From an uncultured Algibacter sp. (GTDB taxonomy: Bacteria > Bacteroidota > Bacteroidia > Flavobacteriales > Flavobacteriaceae): a DNA stretch of 47,834 nucleotides. Made by a program: the position numbers and the translations under genes. Below, piece by piece: positions 17,656 through 26,100 of this stretch (positions are counted from its first letter, which is position 1; the number at the start of each line of letters is the position of its first letter). The DNA is taken from assembly GCA_937958265.1 (NCBI GenBank), contig CALGNX010000012.1, forward strand, positions 1 through 47,834, written 5' to 3'. A model generated the notes under the pieces. The model searched no databases and was not told the DNA's origin. It saw only the letters and a list, made by a program, of their open reading frames with translations.

Positions 17656-18219
17656 ATGACTAAGCAAGGTTTACGGAAAATATATAGAACGCTTAGGGGC
17701 GAGTTAACAAGTGAAAATATAAACGATTTAAGTTTAGAAATTTCAAATCAGTTGCTTAATTTACCTATTTGGAAGTATTCCTTTTATCATATTTTTTTAA
17801 GTATTGAGGAACAACATGAAGTTAATACAGATTATATTTTGAGTATTTTATCGGGTAAGGATAAAAATATAATTATCTCAAAAAGTGATTTTTTAACCTT
17901 TAAAATGACACATTTTTTGTTAACCGACAGTACAGTTGTAGTTAAAAACACCTATAATATTCCTGAGCCTATTGATGGAATTGAAATTTCTAATAGTAAA
18001 ATCGAAGTCGTTTTTATTCCCCTTTTAGGTTTTGATAAAAAAGGAAACCGCGTAGGGTATGGCAAAGGTTTTTACGATAGGTTTTTAATAAATTGTAAAC
18101 CAGAAACGATAAAAGTTGGATTGTCTTTTTTTGAAGCTGAAGCTGAAATCACCGATGTTTCAACTAACGATATCCGTCTAGACTATTGCGTAACACCTAA
18201 AAACATTTATACGTTTTAG
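17656..18219 (+). CDS. 5-formyltetrahydrofolate cyclo-ligase
   Basis: Converts 5-formyl-THF to 5,10-methenyl-THF with ATP, returning a stored folate to the active pool. 187 residues, the family length. The C-terminal signature GFDKKGNRVGYGKGFYDRFL is decisive. The N-terminus MTKQGLRKIYRTLRGEL supplies the basic ATP-binding residues, and FLSIEEQHEVNT matches the conserved folate-side region. It lies 55 bases after the AstE-like gene and may be the last gene of that transcript. Its end faces lspA. Confidence 0.93.
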   Translation: MTKQGLRKIYRTLRGELTSENINDLSLEISNQLLNLPIWKYSFYHIFLSIEEQHEVNTDYILSILSGKDKNIIISKSDFLTFKMTHFLLTDSTVVVKNTYNIPEPIDGIEISNSKIEVVFIPLLGFDKKGNRVGYGKGFYDRFLINCKPETIKVGLSFFEAEAEITDVSTNDIRLDYCVTPKNIYTF

Positions 18220-18224
18220 CGAAT

Positions 18225-18255
18225 AGGCAAGAGCAGGAAATTATTTATCTTGCCT
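18225..18255. terminator. Weak hairpin between the convergent ends of the folate gene and lspA
   Basis: An 8-bp stem (AGGCAAGA at 18225-18232, TCTTGCCT at 18248-18255) with a 15-base loop lies just after the folate gene stop. No T-run follows. A 14-base perfect palindrome, CAATAGGCCTATTG, is at 18321-18334. Confidence 0.35.
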
Positions 18256-18363
18256 TAGATTGTCCAGTATTGAAAAGTTGAAAGAAACAATTGTTTTTAA
18301 TATAATTTAAGTTAGCATACCAATAGGCCTATTGATTTATTAATTTCATTATTTAGGTTTTTT

Positions 18364-18987
18364 TTAATGCTTAGTTTCAAAAGCCTTTTTGTTAAATACA
18401 ATAAGCATAATGAAACCGGCACTAATGGCCATATCTGCAATATTAAAAACCGGATCGAAAAAACTAAACCTTTTACCGCTCATAATAGGAAGCCAATCGG
18501 GTAAATTTATCTCAAATAAAGGAAAGTGTAACATGTCTACAACTTTACCATGTAGTAAAGTATCGTATCCACCTGTTTTAGGTAAAAAGTGTGCTATTTG
18601 GCTATTGCTATCATCAAATAGAACGCCGTAAAACACAGAGTCTATAATATTACCTAAGGCACCCGAAAATATTAAGGCAATTGCAATTATAAGTAGGTTT
18701 GAGCTTTGTTTTTTAGTTACATCAAATAGCCAATATCCTATACCAAAAATAGCAACAATTCTAAAGGAGGTTAAAATAACTTTGGCTGTCCTGTCTGAGA
18801 TGAAAGATGCAAAATCACTAATTTTTGTACCCCATGCCATACCATCATTTTCTACAAAAATAATTTTAAACCAGCTAAAAACAGTAACACCTTCATGTAA
18901 TACAAAATTCGTTTTTATATAAAACTTACTAATTTGATCGGCTACTAGTATTGTAAGTATTAATAGTACGGATTTTTTTAAAGACAT
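18364..18987 (-). CDS. lspA: Lipoprotein signal peptidase (signal peptidase II)
   Basis: Inner-membrane aspartic protease that removes signal peptides from lipidated prolipoproteins. 207 residues, longer than the ~165 of E. coli, as is usual in Bacteroidota. Four hydrophobic segments are visible. The catalytic aspartates are Asp116 in GALGNIIDS and Asp185 in FNIADMAIS. The substrate-facing motifs VENDGMAWG and DMLHFPLFEINLPD are present; the latter is the characteristic longer periplasmic loop. It matches the several lipoproteins encoded in this window. It lies 226 bases downstream of the DksA-like gene, with a hairpin between them, so it may have its own promoter. Confidence 0.96.
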   Translation of the reverse strand: MSLKKSVLLILTILVADQISKFYIKTNFVLHEGVTVFSWFKIIFVENDGMAWGTKISDFASFISDRTAKVILTSFRIVAIFGIGYWLFDVTKKQSSNLLIIAIALIFSGALGNIIDSVFYGVLFDDSNSQIAHFLPKTGGYDTLLHGKVVDMLHFPLFEINLPDWLPIMSGKRFSFFDPVFNIADMAISAGFIMLIVFNKKAFETKH

Positions 18988-19125
18988 AAATTGTTTTCGC
19001 TTTTAACATCAATTCTTAAGTATGTTTTATTTTATTATAAAATAGAATTTTAACATTAGTTATGCTTAAGTTTTTAATGAAGTAGAGATGGGTTTATTTG
19101 TTATTATGGATAAAACTTATATAAT

Positions 19126-19164
19126 ACTACAAAAATCGCCTTTTTGTTAAAGCGATTTTGTAGT
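19126..19164 (-). terminator. Hairpin terminator after the DksA-like gene
   Basis: The arms ACTACAAAAATCGC (19126-19139) and GCGATTTTGTAGT (19152-19164) pair almost perfectly, with one bulged A. It is about 50 bases past the stop of the minus-strand gene at 19214. The T-run sits inside the stem, so strength is uncertain. Confidence 0.5.
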
Positions 19165-19213
19165 GTTTAAAAGTATACGTTAATTATTGTGCGTTGATTT
19201 GGTTTTATAGCCC

Positions 19214-19591
19214 TTATTGCATGTTTTTGGCTTCAATACTTAATGTTGCATGAGGCACAAGTTCTAGTCTTTTTTTATTAATTAGTTTTCCTGTAACACG
19301 ACAAATGCCATAAGTTTTGTTTTGAATTCTAATTAACGCATTTTTTAAATCGCGAATAAATTTTTCCTGGCGTATTGCTAACTCAGAGTTCGATTCTTTA
19401 CTAGAAACAGCGCTACCCTCATCAAAAGCTTTAAATTGAGGAGAAGTATCTTCAGTACCATTGTTATGGTCGTTCATGTATGCGCTTTTAATTAATTCTA
19501 GATCGTGTTTGGCCTTATCAATTTTATCTTCAATTAACGTTTTAAAAAATGTTAATTCCTGATCTGAAAATTTTACGGTGTCTTGTCCCAT
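19214..19591 (-). CDS. DksA/TraR-family protein lacking the zinc-binding cysteines
   Basis: 125 residues: an N-terminal coiled coil (~10-90, with FDEGSAVSSKESNSELA) and a C-terminal TraR/DksA block YGICRVTGKLINKKRLE. In zinc-bearing members the ligands are spaced C-x2-C-x17-C-x2-C. Here only Cys97 remains; Thr100, Ser118 and Ala121 fill the other three places. The fold must therefore be held without zinc, as in other cysteine-poor DksA relatives. DksA proteins bind the secondary channel of RNA polymerase and adjust transcription in the stringent response. It starts 4 bases after the ileS stop, so it is co-transcribed with ileS. Confidence 0.88.
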   Translation of the reverse strand: MGQDTVKFSDQELTFFKTLIEDKIDKAKHDLELIKSAYMNDHNNGTEDTSPQFKAFDEGSAVSSKESNSELAIRQEKFIRDLKNALIRIQNKTYGICRVTGKLINKKRLELVPHATLSIEAKNMQ

Positions 19592-19595
19592 AATA

Positions 19596-22500
19596 TTAGT
19601 GTTTTTTTATAAATAGTTTGGTCTGTACTTCGTCAAAAGTAATATCTACACCATCTTCCAATTTATCCACCACTTTTAATTCGTTTGTTAAGGTTTCTGT
19701 TTTTATATAATCCCTATTGGTATTAATGGCTTCTAAAATATGGTCATCTTTTTGAAATATAACCTCTATTTTATCTGTAACTTCAAAACCAGAATCTTTT
19801 CTTAAATTTTGTATTCTATTAATTAACTCTCTAGCAATACCTTCTTGCTTTAAATGCTCTGTAATGGTAACATCTAATGCTACTGTTAGTTGGCCTTCAT
19901 TAGCAACTAACCAGCCTTCAATGTCTTGAGAGATTATTTCTACATCTGTAAGCTCTAAAGTAATACTTTTTCCGTTTATTACAACATCTAAACTGCTATT
20001 TCGTTCTATGGCCTTAATATTTTCTGCTGTAAAGCTGGTAATAGCCTTGGCAACAGCTTTCATATCTTTACCAAATCTTGGCCCTAATACTTTAAAATTA
20101 GGTTTTATCTGTTTTACTAAAATATCCGAAGCATCTTCCAAAACTTCAATTTCTTTTACATTAACTTCAGATTTTATTAGATCTGCAACAGCTAATATTT
20201 CATTTTTTTTAGATTCTCCATTTACAGGAATCATTATTTTTTGCAGTGGCTGTCTTACTTTTATTTTTTCTTTAGCTCTTAGTGATAATACTAAAGAGGA
20301 TACGTTTTGGGCGGTTTTCATTTTGCTTTCCAAAGCCTCGTTAACGTACGAGGGGTTATAAACCGGGAAATTTGCTAAATGTACACTCTCAAATGCTTCT
20401 TTTTTTGTAGCAGCATTTAAATCTAAATACAGCCTGTCCATAAAGAAAGGCGCAACAGGGGCGCTTAGTTTCGCTATCGTTTCCAAACAAGTATAAAGGG
20501 TTTGATAAGCAGAAATTTTATCTTGTTGATAATCACCTTTCCAGAAACGTCTTCTACTTAATCTTACAAACCAGTTGCTTACATAATCTTGGGTAAAGTT
20601 GGAAATGGCTCTAGCTGCTTTTGTAGGTTCATAATCAGCATAGAAATTATCTACTTTTTTAATTAATGTATGAAGTTCAGAAAGAATCCAGCGGTCTATT
20701 TCAGGTCTTTCGTTTATAGAAATATCAGCTTCATTATAGCAGAAATTATCTAGATTGGCGTATAATTGAAAAAATGAATACGTATTATAAAGTGTTCCGA
20801 AAAATTTTCGTTTTACTTCCTCGATACCTTCTAAATCAAATTTTAAATTATCCCAAGGGTTTGCGTTGCTTATCATGTACCAACGTGTAGCATCGGCTCC
20901 AAAACTATCCAAGGTTGTAAAAGGATCAACGGCGTTTCCTAGGCGTTTGGACATTTTTTGCCCGTTTTTATCTAGTACAAGCCCGTTTGAGACTACGTTT
21001 TTATAGGCTACAGAGTCAAAAACCATAGTTCCTATGGCATGTAGTGTATAAAACCAACCTCTTGTTTGGTCTACGCCTTCTGCAATAAAATCTGCTGGAT
21101 AGGTTTTACCTTTATCTATAAGTTCTGCATTTTCAAAAGGGTAGTGCCATTGAGCATAAGGCATAGAACCAGAATCAAACCAAACATCTATTAAATCGCT
21201 TTCGCGGAACATTTTTTGTCCGGTTGGAGATACTAATACAATAGCATCGACTATATTTTTGTGTAAATCGATTTTAGCATAGTTTTCTTCAGAATTATTT
21301 CCAATTTCAAAATCTTCAAAAATATCGGCTTTTAAAACACCTGCAAGAACTGCTTTTTGCATTTCTATTTTAAGTTCCTCAACAGAGCCAATGCAAATTT
21401 CTTCTTTACCATCTTCTGTTCTCCAAATGGGTAGAGGGATACCCCAATAGCGAGAACGGGATAAATTCCAGTCGTTGGCATTGGCTAACCAGTTACCAAA
21501 TCGACCTGTACCTGTGGATTTAGGTTTCCAGTTTATAGTTTCGTTAAGCTCGTACATACGCTCCTTAACATCGGTTACTTTAATAAACCAAGAATCTAAG
21601 GGGTAGTATAGAATGGGTTTATCAGTTCTCCAACAATTTGGATAACTATGCTTATATTTTTCAACTTTAAAGGCTTTATTTTCCTCTTTTAATTTAATAG
21701 CGAGTTCAACATCAATGGAGCGTTCCGGTGCTTCACCATCATTATAATATTCATTTTTCACGTATTTCCCAGCAAACTCAAGCATTTCTGGTCTAAAACG
21801 ACCTTGTAAGTCTACTAATGGTACTAAATTACCATTTTTATCCTTTACTAACATTGGTGGAATTTCTGGTGTAGCTTGTTTGCAAACTAAAGCATCGTCT
21901 GCACCAAAGGTTGGCGCTGTGTGTACGATACCTGTACCATCTTCAGTAGTAACAAAATCTCCTGAAATTACTCTGAAAGCGTCTTCAGGATTAGCATTTG
22001 GTAAGGCATATTTTAAAAGCTGTTCATACTTAATACCTACTAAATCTAAGCCTTTGCATTCTGAAATTATTCGATATGGAATTTTTTTATCTCCAGCTTT
22101 ATATTCTGCAATTTGTGAAGGCTCTTCAACATTTGTAAATTTTTTGTCAAATTGCTTACTAACTAATTTTTTGGCTAGAATAACTTTTGTGGGCTCAAAT
22201 GTATATTGGTTATAAGTTTCAACTAAAACATAATCAATTTTTGGGCCAACAGTTAAGGCAGTGTTACTTGGCAGTGTCCAAGGTGTGGTTGTCCATGCTA
22301 TAAAATACACATCGTCTTCGCCTTTTAAAAAATCTGGCAATGTGCTTTTTAAGGCTTTAAATTGAGCAACGACCGTAGTATCGGTAACATCTTGATACGT
22401 TCCTGGCTGGTTTAATTCGTGCGAGCTTAATCCTGTTCCTGCTTTTGGCGAATAAGGTTGAATTGTGTAACCTTTGTAGATTAAGCTTTTATTGTAAATT

Positions 22501-23000
22501 TGCTTAAGTAGCCACCATACAGATTCCATATATTTAGGCTCGTAGGTAATATATGGTGCTTCCATATCTACCCAGTATCCCATTTTTTGTGTAAGGTCGT
22601 TCCAAACATCGGTATAACGCATTACAGCATTTCTACAGGCTGTGTTATAATCTTCAACAGAAATTGTTTTACCAATATCTTCTTTAGTGATTCCTAGTTC
22701 TTTTTCTACACCTAACTCAATAGGTAAGCCGTGCGTGTCCCATCCTGCTTTTCTTTTTACTTGAAAGCCTTTCATGGTTTTGTAGCGCGGAAAAATATCT
22801 TTAATAGCTCGAGCTAAAACGTGATGAACACCGGGAAGACCGTTTGCTGAAGGTGGTCCTTCAAAAAACACAAAGGATGGTGCTCCTTCTCTAGTGGATA
22901 CACTTTTTTCAAAAATATTATTTTTTTGCCAATACTGTAGTATTTCGTTTGCTACGTTTGGTAAGTCAAGTCCTTTGTATTCAGGAAATTTAGCGCTCAT
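19596..23000 (-). CDS. ileS: Isoleucine--tRNA ligase, IleRS2-like, with altered HIGH motif (GVHH)
   Basis: Charges tRNA-Ile; cytoplasmic. 1134 residues. The active-site loop reads PPSANGLPGVHHVLARAIKD with GVHH at residues 57-60, where the usual form is HxGH. The KMSKS loop is present as KMSKR. The editing (CP1) domain has WTTTPWTLPSNTAL. The C-terminal region is long and lacks the cysteine-rich zinc finger of the E. coli type, which points to the IleRS2 (eukaryote-like) class. IleRS2 enzymes resist mupirocin, and a GxHH signature has been linked to hyper-resistance; I recall this from the literature and could not check it. It is first in a unit with the DksA-like gene. Confidence 0.97.
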   Translation of the reverse strand: MSAKFPEYKGLDLPNVANEILQYWQKNNIFEKSVSTREGAPSFVFFEGPPSANGLPGVHHVLARAIKDIFPRYKTMKGFQVKRKAGWDTHGLPIELGVEKELGITKEDIGKTISVEDYNTACRNAVMRYTDVWNDLTQKMGYWVDMEAPYITYEPKYMESVWWLLKQIYNKSLIYKGYTIQPYSPKAGTGLSSHELNQPGTYQDVTDTTVVAQFKALKSTLPDFLKGEDDVYFIAWTTTPWTLPSNTALTVGPKIDYVLVETYNQYTFEPTKVILAKKLVSKQFDKKFTNVEEPSQIAEYKAGDKKIPYRIISECKGLDLVGIKYEQLLKYALPNANPEDAFRVISGDFVTTEDGTGIVHTAPTFGADDALVCKQATPEIPPMLVKDKNGNLVPLVDLQGRFRPEMLEFAGKYVKNEYYNDGEAPERSIDVELAIKLKEENKAFKVEKYKHSYPNCWRTDKPILYYPLDSWFIKVTDVKERMYELNETINWKPKSTGTGRFGNWLANANDWNLSRSRYWGIPLPIWRTEDGKEEICIGSVEELKIEMQKAVLAGVLKADIFEDFEIGNNSEENYAKIDLHKNIVDAIVLVSPTGQKMFRESDLIDVWFDSGSMPYAQWHYPFENAELIDKGKTYPADFIAEGVDQTRGWFYTLHAIGTMVFDSVAYKNVVSNGLVLDKNGQKMSKRLGNAVDPFTTLDSFGADATRWYMISNANPWDNLKFDLEGIEEVKRKFFGTLYNTYSFFQLYANLDNFCYNEADISINERPEIDRWILSELHTLIKKVDNFYADYEPTKAARAISNFTQDYVSNWFVRLSRRRFWKGDYQQDKISAYQTLYTCLETIAKLSAPVAPFFMDRLYLDLNAATKKEAFESVHLANFPVYNPSYVNEALESKMKTAQNVSSLVLSLRAKEKIKVRQPLQKIMIPVNGESKKNEILAVADLIKSEVNVKEIEVLEDASDILVKQIKPNFKVLGPRFGKDMKAVAKAITSFTAENIKAIERNSSLDVVINGKSITLELTDVEIISQDIEGWLVANEGQLTVALDVTITEHLKQEGIARELINRIQNLRKDSGFEVTDKIEVIFQKDDHILEAINTNRDYIKTETLTNELKVVDKLEDGVDITFDEVQTKLFIKKH

Positions 23001-23024
23001 TTCTTGTGGGTTGTAATAAGTTCG

Positions 23025-23032
23025 CGAATTTA
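23025..23032 (-). promoter_or_regulatory. Possible -7 element of ileS
   Basis: Minus strand TAAATTCG, one mismatch from TAnnTTTG, 25 bases before the ileS ATG. No -33 box at normal spacing. Weak evidence. Confidence 0.25.
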
Positions 23033-23192
23033 ATGAATTATACTGAAAACAGTTATCTCCTACTTGTTATAATTTAAAACTGTAGTAAAATAAAAGTCAC
23101 ATAATTAACGCTTAATAGACTATAATGTTAAGGTTTTACATATTTTTTGCTACTCCGATGATAAGATATTATTTGTATTGATGGTAAAAATT

Positions 23193-26100
23193 TTAATTTA
23201 TAATAATTTTTTTCGTTAATACCTCGTCGGAGGTTGTTCTTATATATACTAAATAGGTTCCTGTAGAAACATTATTAAATTTTATGCCATTTTTTAAACG
23301 TGTTTTGGAAATGTTTAATAAATCCATAATATTTTGACCTCGCATATTTATTAGCGATAGTTTAACAACATCGCTTTCTAATTCGTTAATAAATAGGGTC
23401 TTTTCTTTATTTTGGAATATTATGGATTGTTCGTTTAATGTAATGTTTTCGGTATTTAAGGTTTGTTGTTTGTTTTGAAAAACAATTTTGAAACGATCAT
23501 TAAAAATACCTTGGTTTGAATTGAATTGAAAGGGTGTTTTAGATCTTAAATTAAAATAATTTCCGGTTAAATTATCCTTTATAAAGATATCTTGATTGCT
23601 TTCAATGTTTTCCAATTCTGTAATGTGTAGTTGAAAACTATTGTTTCCAGAGGAGCTAAAGTTTAGTGGTATAATTTTATCATTTGAAATTGGTCCATAA
23701 GCTTGTATGTTCATGTTTTTTCCTTCTAAGCTTAGGTTTAAATCGTTATTACTATTAGCTGTGTTTTCGGCATCGTAGCCATAGTCGTAACCATCTGTGG
23801 TATAATTGCTAAATCCTAATAGAAGTTCGCGTGTTAATTGGGGTCCAGATATGGCGTTAATTTCTAATCTGATTTTTTGCATAGTTTCCGTTTTGGTAAC
23901 TTTATTAGCACCTTTATTTTTTTGTGATTTTGAAAATATAGAACCGTTTGTATAACTGCCATTGGCATCAGACTCCTTTATAAAAACACGTTGGCTGTTG
24001 TTAAACTCTACAGTGCCACTAAAAGGTAAAATACCATCGTTTTCAATTTCTGTAATAAAGCCTTGACTTACTGGAATGTATTGTGTTGGCACAAGTGTGC
24101 CTTCTTGTAGGCCTGTGTTTTGTCCAAAAAAGCTAATAAACTGTGATGCGCGTATTGAACCTAATTTATTTACCTTTGCATAACCCCCTTCGTATTCGTT
24201 TAGTATGTGAGAGTTTCCACCCCATTGTTGCCATAACTGGATGTATCCGGTTATAACACCTTCATTATCATCTATAAATTTGTGAACGTCTATAGCTGAA
24301 GGGTAAGGGTTACCTAACAAAAATTCAGTTTTTGAAACATTGGGTATAGAGCCTGTACCTCCAATATCATTTACGGGAACTAGTATGGTGCCATTATTTG
24401 GCTTTCCTTCAAAAATATATTGTTGTTCTGTAGCTCCTGTACCAGTTCCTTTTTGAGTGTAACCAATACCGGGTATAATTGGGCTTGTTTCCGAAATTTT
24501 GAACCAATCCCAATAGGTGATACCATTGGTGAAGGTGTATAACCAATAGTCGCTTATGTTGCTGTTTGCTGTATAATTTGGTGTAAATTGGAAATTAAGT
24601 CCCGAATCATTTTTCAACATTTGTAAGTTAAAGTACGAATTATTAGTATTATTGGTAGTTGCATTGTTATTGGATAAGGTTGTGCTTCCAGGAGCTCCTA
24701 CCGGTGATGACCAGTAATTGTACCAAAACGGGTTTGATGTGCCTTCTTGCCTTCTTACTATACGGCCATTCAAACTTGTTACTAAATCACTCTTTTCGGT
24801 TTGTATTAATTGGGAATCATTTTGTAAATCTAAAGTTCCATTCAATTCAAAATACCAATTATTCTCTACTTCATGGTCGCCTTGTACGGTTAAACTTTGG
24901 TTTGAATCTATAATTAAACCTAAAGTTTTAATATCGTGGTTTGCTGTTATGTTATTAGATATTTTTATAATATTCCAGTCTTTATTATTGGGAATATCCT
25001 CAATGTCCCAAACATCGCCGTGTAGCCATGTGGTTTCCATATCCCAAGAACCTGCAGAAGCTGTTACGTATGGCATTGGAGCAGTTTCTTCTTGATGGGT
25101 GTAGATGTTAAATAAACTGCCATTAAAATTATTTACAGAGTTATCTATAACTTGTCTGTTTATAAAATTAGATCCCATTTTATAATATAGTTCCAAATCA
25201 CTCCAATTTAATGTGTTACCTGTGTTGAAGTCTTCTATGTTTTTGTTTACAACTACACCGCGGACTAAACCACCAGCTTCTTCTATTTCTTGATAAACGG
25301 TTTGTTGTATTTGAGTTTCAGTTAATGCTTTATTAAATACGCGTACTTCGTCTATCCAACCATTAAAGTGATTTGATGGGTTTGTAGTGCTTAGTGGGCC
25401 GCCTATAGTAAAGGGTTCTGTACTAGTTTCTAAGTTAGTTAGGTTCGTATCTGTGCTTTCGTATTCTTTTAAGCCGTTATGATATAATTGGGTAGTACCA
25501 TTATTAAAAACAAGTGTTATATGTTCCCAATTGTTTGTGTTTCCTAGCCATAGCGGGTTATTAAGGGTAACGGTATTCCCTTGGCTGAATACTTTGCATT
25601 CTAAATTGCCATTCTGCGTGATTTCTATAACACCTTTCTGGCCAATAACGCCTGCATTTATTTGAGATGCCATGTTCGATTTTACCCAAAACTGTAAAGT
25701 AACTTCATTAAGGCCACTTAAATTAAATGTATTTGGAGCCATAACGACATCATCTACGCCATCAAAATCAATGGCTAAAGGGCAATTAGAGATCAAATTA
25801 TCAATACTAGTACTTGGGTCTTGACCAAAAGGCTCGGCTATATCTAGTACACCATTGTTATTCGAATCGTTGCCATTTCCTAAATTGTAAAAAACATTTG
25901 TAGAACCGCCGTTCATGTTTAAATTCCTTACTAGGCTTGTTTCTGTATAGCTACCATCACCTTCAAAGGCATCTGGACAACCATCTGCATCGCTATCTAG
26001 ATCTAAATAATCGGGAACTCCATCGTTATCTGTATCTAAAACGCAATCTACAGGTCCAAATACAAGATCGTCTAGTAGGTAGTCATTCCCATTTGCAGAA

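Noticed and set aside
18321-18334. 14-base palindrome CAATAGGCCTATTG as an operator
   Set aside because: It lies between convergent gene ends and has no loop or second copy to suggest a function.
20008-22215. Long plus-strand frames inside ileS
   Set aside because: They lie opposite a confident, conserved synthetase and show no domain of their own.
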